Notes: generated from the sequence alone by a model not told the origin. A stretch of DNA of 5,606 bases from Candidatus Methanomethylophilaceae archaeon (GCA_023230065.1 JALNYB010000085.1:1-5606), one strand, 5' to 3'; positions 1 through 5,606 are shown, numbered from the stretch's first letter. Translations and numbers: made by a program.

Positions 1-1204
1 TTTCGATCTTCACCATTTTTCTGCATGGGCGTGTGACATCAACGCCTCCCAGCGTCATTTTTCTCATCATCATCGCAGAGACCATATTTCCGCTGCCTAT
101 GGTCACGTCCGTGGGGGTATTGAAGACATCATCAGATACGGTCAGTCCTTTCGACGAGACGAATTTCTGGATTCTAGAGTTCCAAAGGCCATCAGAATCG
201 GTACGGATCGCTACAGGGATCATTCCCAGGTATGAATACAGGAATTCTGTTATTGCATATGCCATGGACCCTTCTGCCTCAATAGAGAATGTTCTTCCTG
301 TTGGAAGTCTGTGTTGTGCTTCCATATCCAAGAGTGTCTTTGCTGTCAGGATCCTTTTTTCTTTTATCTTGTTCAATGCAGGTGTCGGATCCTTATCGAG
401 CGCCCTGCAGATCTCCGAGATCCAATCCTCAACAGCTTTGAAACCGATCGGAGCTCCGCTGTCGGAGTACAGGTAAGGTATGCCGTATATCCGTTCATAC
501 CAATCTGCCGTATTATCTCCGTATTCCGGGAATATCATAACATTAAGTTCAGCATCTGCAGATCTTCTGATGCCCGCCGTATCCCAGCCTGTACCGATAT
601 TCTGACATACAGATATGCCACAGATAGCTAACATAGAGGTCATTTCTTCAAGGTCATCTTCCCAGTTAAGGTGCGAGATAGACAATCCTAGAATATTCAC
701 AGTATCTATTTTTGGAATTCTTTCTGGTTTTATAAGATTCAATATGCCTATTATCGTTCTTTGATAACCGACACACTGAGATTCAGAGTATCCTGGCGTC
801 TCTATTCCCAAGATAGGGATATTATCAGATGTTATCGATCCAACATCTTCGCCTATGAGCGAGGTTCCGGGCGAGTTTACGATACCTATGAAACCCGGTT
901 GGTCTTTTTTCACAATATCTGAAAGATCTGTGAGTTTTTCTGAAGCGCCCATGATATAATCATCTTCTTGCAGGTATGTACACGGGATGCGTGGCTGTCC
1001 GAAGTAGTATTTTTTGAAAAATCTGTAGGGGTTGCAGAATTGAGGGTCATTCTTAGATCTGTTGGTGTATGCGAATTCTGAAGATGAGGATGGGCAATAT
1101 TTGCATCCCGTAGGTCCGTGTACAATGGTACATCCGTCTTTTATGCCTTCAAGTGCCAAAAGTGCGCCCATCATTCCTTCGGGAGTTTCATAATTAAATG
1201 ACAT
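1..1204 (-). CDS. Nitrogenase component 1-like (NifK/NifD-type) beta subunit, C-terminus cut by window edge
   Basis: Partial gene: 401 codons are open from the ATG at 1204-1202 to the left edge with no stop. The start is supported by GGAGG four bases upstream. The protein begins almost at the first conserved motif, so the N-terminal extension of true NifK is absent. Visible segments are GALLALEGIKDGC (13-25), HGPTGCKYC (29-37), IPCTYLQEDDYIMGA (73-87), NSPGTSLIGEDVGS (110-123), a central Rossmann-like segment (about 168-265), and a third domain starting at GRTFSIEAEG (303-312). By eye alignment, Cys34 matches the middle P-cluster cysteine of NifK, while the other two positions are not cysteine (around 7-8, and Pro112 in NSPGT). 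Additional cysteines are at 25, 37, 57 and 75. Comparison with NifK length suggests roughly 40-80 residues are missing. It overlaps the upstream fusion gene and is presumably its catalytic partner in an alpha/beta complex. Family membership is firm; substrate and function are unknown. It is not a normal NifK. Confidence 0.88.
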   Translation of the reverse strand, partial: MSFNYETPEGMMGALLALEGIKDGCTIVHGPTGCKYCPSSSSEFAYTNRSKNDPQFCNPYRFFKKYYFGQPRIPCTYLQEDDYIMGASEKLTDLSDIVKKDQPGFIGIVNSPGTSLIGEDVGSITSDNIPILGIETPGYSESQCVGYQRTIIGILNLIKPERIPKIDTVNILGLSISHLNWEDDLEEMTSMLAICGISVCQNIGTGWDTAGIRRSADAELNVMIFPEYGDNTADWYERIYGIPYLYSDSGAPIGFKAVEDWISEICRALDKDPTPALNKIKEKRILTAKTLLDMEAQHRLPTGRTFSIEAEGSMAYAITEFLYSYLGMIPVAIRTDSDGLWNSRIQKFVSSKGLTVSDDVFNTPTDVTIGSGNMVSAMMMRKMTLGGVDVTRPCRKMVKIE

Positions 1205-3344
1205 CGTTCCTCCATTCTTCTCTTTTTGGAGCTTTATCCGCTCTGATCCACGATTCGGCAAAATCCAATCCGGTGTATGGTCCGATATCCGGAACAAGAG
1301 GTATGTATGATTGACGGATGTTCTTTTTCAATTCTACATGCGACTGCGTAAGAAGGAGATCAGGTTCTTTTTCTTCTATATCCTTCAGCATCTCGGGTAT
1401 GTTGAAATCTTTCACGAATTCTATTTCTGGATAATCATTAATCGTATTGTAATCGTTGAAATAATCAGAACGATCGAGGACAACTACTCTTTTGATATTC
1501 ATGCCTGCCATTTTGATAGTCTCGAGTATCCAATCGATATCTTTGTGCAGGCTCATAATGTAAACAGATTGTCCTATCAGATCGTCCTTCATAAGAGCTA
1601 GGCGATCTGAATATGCGTTTTTGATCTCAGTCATGGTCTTTTCGGCTCTTTCTCTTATACCAAAGTACTCTGCGATCTCCGTAAGCCACATTTCCGTGCC
1701 TTTGAGTCCTGGACGAACGACATTCTTTGTAAAATCCATTTGATATTCGTTCTGCATGAAGTCTTGAAGCATCAGTGCGAACCTGTCCGGGGAGATCAAT
1801 ATATTCAGATCCGCGGCAGTCATGGATTTTATGCTTTCTATATCGGTATTTCCGATGCAGTTGCAGTTGATTCTTATTCCTATCATATCTAGAAGTTTTT
1901 CAGTTTTAGAATTGTTTGAGATACAGTTTGTGGAGATCGTTTTTATGCCTACGATATTCACACTTCTTGTCTTAGGAAGGTCCTTTATGGAATAACTGCG
2001 CATGAGTCCGATGCTGGCATCGATGACTCCTTGCATGAAATCGCCTTTGACATTGCCGTCCTCTATCAAATTTAATATCTTGACACCTGGGTATTTCGAT
2101 TCAGTATTTCTGGAGATCCCTTCGGCATCATCACCGATTATTCCGGACGTACACGAGGTGATCAGGGCAAAATTATTCTTCCCTGTTTTTATCAGACGGT
2201 CGAACGTCTCTTCCAGTTTGCTGTTTCCTCCGAATATCATGGTTGATTCAGACATATCCGTGCATTCGATATCAGGTTCGAGGAATCCTTTGATCGGTTT
2301 GTCTTTCATTATATATGAGCGTCTAACGGCATTGGAGGACATTTGGAATGCGAATTGTGCGCAGTTCCTAGGAGAGTGGAGTACGGTCGTTAGTCCTGTT
2401 ACGGAATCAGTGACAGTGGCAGCTCCCGCAAACGCACATCCGTGCAATTCCTCCTTTCTTTCTACATTTCTTGAGGTGTATGGTTGTTTTGGAACGGGCG
2501 TGACGGTTTTTCCAATGTCTGTTTTTATAAGTTTCTTTGTAGTGGTGGTTTTACCTAGGACGACTTTCTCTAATTCTTGTTCGTTCAGATATCTAGCTGT
2601 ATATTTCTTTCCATTCATCACATGGTCTGAAAGTTCAGAGAATGCCTTGTGGAGTTCGGACTTGGGAAAAGCCTCTACAACGGTCTTTCCTATCTGTTCG
2701 GCTTCCATGAATGTTCTCGATCTGGAGAATTTAGCTATTATCGGGATTCCAACGGCATCTGAGAATCTTTTCACTCTTTCCAATTCTTCATCTTCTCCGC
2801 GACTGTTGAATATTATTCCTCCGATCCTGTCTGGATTATAGTTTGCAGTTCCTCTGAGGATGTTATTCGCCGCATAGATGGACATGAATTCTCCGGAAGT
2901 TACAACATATACGGTGTCAGCATAATCATTTCTGAGCGGAACGGCAAATCCCCCGCATACAACATCTCCGAGGACATCGTATATTATTACATCAAGATCT
3001 ATGGAATCCAATCCGAGTTCATGCAAGAGATCGAATGCGGATATGATCCCTCTTCCTGCACAGCCTATTCCTGGTTCCGGTCCTCCCGCTTCGACGCAAA
3101 GACATCCTTTGTAACCTTGTCCGATGATATCGCCGAGTTTTCTGTCTCCGGGAACAGAATTCTTAAGATAATCTAGAACCGTGTGGGAATCCACTCCTCC
3201 TTCTAGAAGTCTGGTGGAATCGTGTTTTGGATCGCATCCGATCTGCAATACCTTTATTTCTTTCTCAGATAGGGCTGCAGTAAGGTTTGAAGAAATGGTG
3301 GATTTTCCGATACCACCCTTTCCGTAGATCGCGATCCGCTTCAT
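1194..3344 (-). CDS. NifH-NifD fusion: nitrogenase-like Fe protein joined to component 1 alpha subunit
   Basis: A 716-residue protein with two recognisable parts. Residues 1 to about 255 are a NifH-type ATPase: P-loop GKGGIGKST (8-16), GCDPKHDSTRL (36-46), GGPEPGIGCAGRG (87-99) with Cys95, and switch II DVLGDVVCGGFAVP (123-136) with Cys130. Cys95 and Cys130 are the expected ligands of the [4Fe-4S] cluster bridging a dimer. A Lys/Thr-rich linker follows (about 256-298). Residues 299-716 are a NifD-type domain with HGCAFAGA (Cys303), HSPRNC (Cys328) and TSCTSGIIGDD (Cys398), matching the three P-cluster cysteines of NifD. The FeMo-co cysteine region reads ILISPDRF and the His region reads LVPDIGPYTG, so neither cofactor ligand is present. 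It is therefore not a dinitrogenase. It probably couples ATP hydrolysis to reduction of an unknown substrate, with the overlapping downstream gene as beta subunit. The start is fixed by the P-loop lying eight residues in. The F430-pathway pair CfbC/CfbD is related, but it has separate proteins and only one NifD homologue. Confidence 0.93.
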   Translation of the reverse strand: MKRIAIYGKGGIGKSTISSNLTAALSEKEIKVLQIGCDPKHDSTRLLEGGVDSHTVLDYLKNSVPGDRKLGDIIGQGYKGCLCVEAGGPEPGIGCAGRGIISAFDLLHELGLDSIDLDVIIYDVLGDVVCGGFAVPLRNDYADTVYVVTSGEFMSIYAANNILRGTANYNPDRIGGIIFNSRGEDEELERVKRFSDAVGIPIIAKFSRSRTFMEAEQIGKTVVEAFPKSELHKAFSELSDHVMNGKKYTARYLNEQELEKVVLGKTTTTKKLIKTDIGKTVTPVPKQPYTSRNVERKEELHGCAFAGAATVTDSVTGLTTVLHSPRNCAQFAFQMSSNAVRRSYIMKDKPIKGFLEPDIECTDMSESTMIFGGNSKLEETFDRLIKTGKNNFALITSCTSGIIGDDAEGISRNTESKYPGVKILNLIEDGNVKGDFMQGVIDASIGLMRSYSIKDLPKTRSVNIVGIKTISTNCISNNSKTEKLLDMIGIRINCNCIGNTDIESIKSMTAADLNILISPDRFALMLQDFMQNEYQMDFTKNVVRPGLKGTEMWLTEIAEYFGIRERAEKTMTEIKNAYSDRLALMKDDLIGQSVYIMSLHKDIDWILETIKMAGMNIKRVVVLDRSDYFNDYNTINDYPEIEFVKDFNIPEMLKDIEEKEPDLLLTQSHVELKKNIRQSYIPLVPDIGPYTGLDFAESWIRADKAPKREEWRNDVI
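1209..1213 (-). promoter_or_regulatory. Shine-Dalgarno of the beta subunit gene, inside the end of the fusion gene
   Basis: GGAGG on the minus strand lies four bases before the ATG at 1204-1202, within the last codons of the NifH-NifD fusion gene. Together with the 11-base overlap of the two reading frames (1194-1204), it fixes the start of the downstream gene. It also suggests translational coupling, so that both subunits would be made from one transcript. Confidence 0.75.
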
Positions 3345-3346
3345 GT

Positions 3347-3365
3347 AATGGATATATCATCCATT
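3347..3365. promoter_or_regulatory. Perfect 7+7 base inverted repeat, candidate operator of the nif-like operon
   Basis: AATGGAT (3347-3353) and ATCCATT (3359-3365) are exact reverse complements separated by the five bases ATATC. The repeat sits between the proposed TATA-like box (3366-3377) and the start codon of the fusion gene at 3344. A bound repressor there would block archaeal RNA polymerase recruitment. The alternative is an RNA hairpin if the transcript has a leader. The repeat is seen directly; its role is inferred. Confidence 0.45.
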
Positions 3366-3377
3366 CATATTAATATT
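3366..3377 (-). promoter_or_regulatory. TATA-like box for the nif-like operon
   Basis: The perfect palindrome ATATTAATAT (3367-3376) is centred about 27 bases upstream of the ATG at 3344. That is the distance expected for an archaeal TATA box when transcription starts at or next to the start codon. No Shine-Dalgarno precedes this ATG, which agrees with a leaderless transcript. Because the element is symmetrical it does not itself define direction; position does. Confidence 0.5.
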
Positions 3378-3399
3378 GTTTATTCAGCTAGGGGTTATT

Positions 3400-3408
3400 C
3401 TTAATATA
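3400..3408 (+). promoter_or_regulatory. TATA-like box for trm5
   Basis: CTTAATATA lies about 26 bases upstream of the trm5 ATG at 3430, the spacing expected for a leaderless archaeal mRNA. The bases just before the ATG (ggcagtgca) contain no Shine-Dalgarno. An in-frame TGA at 3409-3411 rules out a start further upstream. Confidence 0.5.
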
Positions 3409-3429
3409 TGACACTTTGATGGCAGTGCA

Positions 3430-4431
3430 ATGGTCAAATGTATACGTGTTCTGAAGAAGGATGGTGAACCTGTCAGATCCAAGCTGATTTCATTAGGATT
3501 ATTGGATCTTAGTTTCAGAATACGTTCTGACGGAGATCACATTTTGCTTCCAGTAGTTTGCGATTCTTTCGAGGATTATGAAATAATCGATGAAGAATTG
3601 GAAGTTCAAAAACATATGGAAACCGATTATAGAGAACTCATTGAGGTCCCATCGGAATTAAAGGAAAAATTACCGAACTCATATGACGTCATTGGTGATG
3701 TGGCACTTATAAAATTAGAAGATGAATTGCTTTCATATAAAGGGCAGATCGGCAAGGCACTCATGGCGGTTATCCCAAGTCTGAGGACCGTGATGTTGGA
3801 TTCCGGAGTCAAAGGAGAATTCAGGATAAGGGATCTTGAACAGATAGCGGGAACAGGGACATCCGAGACCATCCATAAAGAATTCGGAACAAGGATGTTG
3901 ACGGATCCGGCAAAGGTATATTTCAATCCAAGACTGGCAACGGAAAGGGAAAGGATAACTTTAGAAGTGAAGTCCGGGGAAACAATAATCGACATGTTCG
4001 CAGGTGTAGCACCGTTTGGAATGGTAATATGCAAACATGCGTATCCGAAGATAATGTATTCTATCGATCTTAATCCAGAAGCTGAATATTTTGCAAAAAG
4101 GAATGTTGAGATGAATCATATCACGAATCTTGTAATCATCACTGGAGATGCAAAAGAAGCGGTCAAGGACCTTCCACAGGCAGATCGCATCATAATGAAT
4201 CTTCCGCAGATGGCAGATCAGTTCCTTCAATATGCTTTGGAAAAGGCTAAGGTAGGAGCTACGATTCATTTGCATAAGATAATCGAAAGATCAGATTTTG
4301 ATGATTTCGTAAAAGAACTCGTATCTAAAATGAAAGGATTCGGATATGACATGCATATTGCGCGCACATCCGAATTGAAGACATATTCGCCTACAATGAG
4401 TGTATATGTATTGGATATTGTAAGGGATTGA
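3430..4431 (+). CDS. trm5: tRNA (guanine(37)-N1)-methyltransferase Trm5
   Basis: Trm5 transfers a methyl group from S-adenosylmethionine to N1 of G37, next to the anticodon, which prevents +1 frameshifting. This 333-residue protein has the family's usual full length. The small N-terminal D1-type tRNA-binding domain covers about residues 1-70, beginning CIRVLKKDGEPVR. Then come SYDVIGDVALIKL (84-96), TIHKEFGTRM (147-156), AKVYFNPRLATERERI (161-176), the SAM-binding motif DMFAGVAPFG (188-197), SIDLNPEAE (211-219) and the active-site region RIIMNLPQMADQF (253-265). Small departures from the sequences I recall for the family are VAPFG where VGPFS/A is usual, and NLPQ where NLPK is common; neither implies loss of function. 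The start is fixed by an in-frame stop just upstream. It is divergent from the nif-like operon and abuts the next gene tail to tail, so it appears to be a single-gene unit. An archaeal Taw22/Trm5a role in wyosine synthesis cannot be excluded. Confidence 0.93.
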   Translation: MVKCIRVLKKDGEPVRSKLISLGLLDLSFRIRSDGDHILLPVVCDSFEDYEIIDEELEVQKHMETDYRELIEVPSELKEKLPNSYDVIGDVALIKLEDELLSYKGQIGKALMAVIPSLRTVMLDSGVKGEFRIRDLEQIAGTGTSETIHKEFGTRMLTDPAKVYFNPRLATERERITLEVKSGETIIDMFAGVAPFGMVICKHAYPKIMYSIDLNPEAEYFAKRNVEMNHITNLVIITGDAKEAVKDLPQADRIIMNLPQMADQFLQYALEKAKVGATIHLHKIIERSDFDDFVKELVSKMKGFGYDMHIARTSELKTYSPTMSVYVLDIVRD

Positions 4432-4920
4432 TCACTTTTTGATAGGTTTTAGAGTTATGCCTGTCTGTCCCTGATAATTTCCGCTTCTCTGTGCATAATC
4501 CTTGTCAGAGGTTGTTGTGAGAGTCTCGAATACCATCTGGCAGTATCTTTCTCCGATAGGTATCTCGATGACATCATCAGTGGCGTTGTATGAACCGAGT
4601 GTAAGTGTCCCCTCGAATCCTGCATCGATCTTTCCGAATGCTGAAATCACACCTTTTCTTATCCATGTGGTTCTCAGCCAGAGCTGTGCGCATATATCGG
4701 TTGGCATTTTTACCCTTTCTATTGTAGAAATATAGAACATAGTTCTTGGAGGAATCTTAACTGTTCCTTCTTTTTTGACCTCTGCGTCTCCTCTGATAGA
4801 GATCTCTGCTACTCTGAGGTCATATCCATTGGGAGTGAGTCCTCTCTCATGGTAGTCGCTTATGCCAAGGTAGCCCGAGGCCATTCCGGCTAGAATATCT
4901 TTGTCTGAAAGTATGCTCAT
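4432..4920 (-). CDS. dut: Archaeal-type dUTPase / dCTP deaminase family protein
   Basis: A 162-residue enzyme of the dCTP deaminase superfamily, acting in pyrimidine deoxynucleotide metabolism to supply dUMP and/or remove dUTP. Family motifs in order are ILSDKDI (3-9), GLTPNGYDLRV (26-36), IPPRTMFYISTIERVKMP (about 56-73), LRTTWIRKG (about 80-88), IDAGFEGTLTL (about 95-105), with the Glu of GFEG matching the catalytic Glu of dCTP deaminases, and GNYQGQTGITL near the C-terminus. The set resembles the archaeal dUTPase subfamily more than bacterial Dcd, but dCTP deaminase or a bifunctional enzyme is possible; the symbol is provisional. The common RSS motif is RTT here. The start is ATG 4920-4918: it matches family N-termini and has a TATA-like box about 28 bases upstream. 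The frame is open to an ATG at 5046, but those 42 extra codons overlap the upstream permease gene and look nothing like the family. The stop abuts the stop of trm5. Confidence 0.88.
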   Translation of the reverse strand: MSILSDKDILAGMASGYLGISDYHERGLTPNGYDLRVAEISIRGDAEVKKEGTVKIPPRTMFYISTIERVKMPTDICAQLWLRTTWIRKGVISAFGKIDAGFEGTLTLGSYNATDDVIEIPIGERYCQMVFETLTTTSDKDYAQRSGNYQGQTGITLKPIKK

Positions 4921-4942
4921 ATGATGTAAGGAACAGTGTGTT

Positions 4943-4953
4943 TGATTAAAAGG
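4943..4953 (-). promoter_or_regulatory. TATA-like box for the dUTPase/dCTP deaminase gene
   Basis: The minus-strand sequence CCTTTTAATCA, with the T/A core TTTTAA, lies about 28 bases upstream of the ATG at 4920, again without a Shine-Dalgarno. It falls in the 37-base gap after the permease stop codon. The gene therefore probably has its own leaderless promoter, although it could also be read through from the permease. Confidence 0.45.
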
Positions 4954-4957
4954 TTTT

Positions 4958-5606
4958 TTAGAAATTATCTGAAGTTCCTGATATACGGGATTTCTTCTCG
5001 AAGAATCTGAATGAATACCACGCGATGATCGCGAATATGATACCAAGCACTGTCATCATAACAATCTGTAACCACAGATCAGCAAGAGAAGCTCCGTTCA
5101 CTGCACTGCGCGTGGCTTCTACAGCGTATGTCAAAGGCATACAATTGGAAATGATCTGTACCCAATCCGGAAGGTAGGATATCGGGAAATTGACTCCGCT
5201 GATCAGAAGTCCGATGTATGAGACTATGTTTGCAATTATTGCAGATGTTCTTAGGTGAATACCGACACTTCCGACCATCAATCCCAATCCAGTTAACGAC
5301 AGACATGTAAATATCATTATAATCGCAACAGAAAGGAAATTACAGGCTGCAAAACTGACATTGAATATGAACGCGGCATACGCGAGAGATACGAGCATAG
5401 AACAGAATCCAGTGAAGATACCGACTGTTGACATTCCTAAGAATATCGTGAACAGAGGAGTTGGAGTTTGTATCAGGCCACCGAGGGTTCCTGTATGTTT
5501 TTCTGTACCTGGTACTTGCGATACGGATGCCAATGTGGTGATAGCCACGCTCTGTACAGCATTACCTACGACCACGTAAGTGACAGTGACTTCCGGGTTT
5601 CCGACG
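4958..5606 (-). CDS. ABC-2 type transporter permease, N-terminus beyond window edge
   Basis: Partial integral membrane protein. The frame is open from the right edge (5606) to the TAA at 4960-4958, giving about 215 residues; a GTG at 5575 lies inside it and is not a convincing start. The visible part begins in or near a membrane segment, followed by the cytoplasmic motif EKHTGTLGGLIQTPTPL, which matches the E-(R/K)-x-x-GTL-x-x-L-x-x-(T/S)P coupling motif of ABC-2 permeases. Further hydrophobic segments follow: around FTIFLGMSTVGIFTGF, FLSVAIIMIFTCLSL and ANIVSYIGLLISGV, and a last one, IVMMTVLGIIFAIIAW, near the C-terminus. NFPISYLPDWVQ and NCMPLTYAVEATR are typical of the family's C-terminal part. 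It would work with an ATPase subunit, probably encoded further right, as an exporter in the cytoplasmic membrane. The substrate cannot be told from sequence. The usual length is about 240-280 residues, so roughly 30-60 are missing. Confidence 0.85.
   Translation of the reverse strand, partial: VGNPEVTVTYVVVGNAVQSVAITTLASVSQVPGTEKHTGTLGGLIQTPTPLFTIFLGMSTVGIFTGFCSMLVSLAYAAFIFNVSFAACNFLSVAIIMIFTCLSLTGLGLMVGSVGIHLRTSAIIANIVSYIGLLISGVNFPISYLPDWVQIISNCMPLTYAVEATRSAVNGASLADLWLQIVMMTVLGIIFAIIAWYSFRFFEKKSRISGTSDNF

Noticed and set aside
33..631. Overlapping plus-strand open frames at the left edge
   Set aside because: They are antisense to the partial beta-subunit gene, whose minus-strand frame is open for 401 codons and carries family motifs. 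The plus-strand translations show no domain.
910..1125. 71-codon minus-strand open frame
   Set aside because: It is an out-of-frame reading of the beta-subunit gene, with low-complexity composition and no initiation signal.
2002..2841. Long plus-strand open frame (279 codons) antisense to the NifH-NifD fusion gene
   Set aside because: It lies wholly inside a gene with unmistakable conserved motifs, and its translation is Ser/Pro/Phe-rich with no recognisable domain. It is a shadow of the real frame.
1..3344. A true nitrogen-fixing NifHDK system
   Set aside because: Both FeMo-co ligands are absent, beta appears to lack two of three P-cluster cysteines, and no nifE, nifN or nifB is visible in the window.
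1194..3344. Canonical CfbC/CfbD of coenzyme F430 synthesis
   Set aside because: CfbC and CfbD are separate proteins and CfbD is the only NifD homologue in that enzyme. Here they are fused and a second, distinct NifD/K-type subunit is encoded. A divergent relative is not excluded.
4921..5046. Upstream extension of the dUTPase-family gene to an ATG at 5046
   Set aside because: The 42 extra residues overlap the permease 3' end, resemble no family N-terminus, and would remove the TATA-like box at 4943-4953 from its normal position. The start at 4920 fits much better.
5573..5575. GTG as start of the ABC-2 permease
   Set aside because: The frame stays open to the right edge, and starting here would cut into the first visible membrane segment and leave the protein shorter than the family. 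The true start is outside the window.
1..5606. CRISPR array, tRNA/rRNA gene, insertion sequence or attachment site
   Set aside because: No regularly spaced direct repeats, transposase frames or long terminal repeats are visible. Gaps between genes are at most 85 bases and none of them contains a cloverleaf-like sequence.

Overview
The window looks like chromosomal DNA from an archaeon, most likely a euryarchaeote or Thermoplasmatota-type organism and possibly a methanogen. The evidence is a full-length archaeal Trm5 tRNA methyltransferase, an archaeal-type dUTPase/dCTP deaminase, and promoters with an A/T-rich TATA-like box about 25-28 bases upstream of the start codon, the spacing expected for leaderless archaeal transcripts. 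The lineage is inference; there is no rRNA or other definitive marker here. The DNA is moderately AT-rich and almost entirely coding, and the longest non-coding gap is 85 bases.

Layout: (1) Positions 1-3344, minus strand, hold a two-gene operon of nitrogenase-superfamily proteins. The first gene encodes a 716-residue fusion of a NifH-type Fe protein to a NifD-type catalytic subunit. The second starts inside the end of the first, with an 11-base overlap and a strong Shine-Dalgarno sequence. It encodes a NifK/NifD-type partner whose C-terminus runs off the left edge. (2) Positions 3345-3429 form a divergent promoter region with one TATA-like box per direction and a perfect 7+7 base inverted repeat placed like an operator on the nif-like operon. 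(3) Positions 3430-4431, plus strand, encode Trm5. (4) Positions 4432-4920, minus strand, encode the dUTPase/dCTP deaminase-family enzyme, whose stop codon abuts that of trm5. (5) Positions 4958-5606, minus strand, encode the C-terminal part of an ABC-2-type permease whose start lies beyond the right edge.

The nif-like operon is the notable content. The Fe-protein domain has all its nucleotide and [4Fe-4S] residues. The fused alpha domain keeps the three cysteines that hold the P-cluster in NifD, but it lacks the Cys and His that bind FeMo-co. By eye alignment the beta partner keeps only one of the three NifK P-cluster cysteines. This predicts an ATP-driven two-electron reductase with a covalently tethered reductase component, a simpler 3+1-ligated electron-relay cluster (the count seen in protochlorophyllide reductase), and an active site that is not nitrogenase-like. 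Its substrate is unknown. The remaining genes are housekeeping or transport and show no evident functional link to it.
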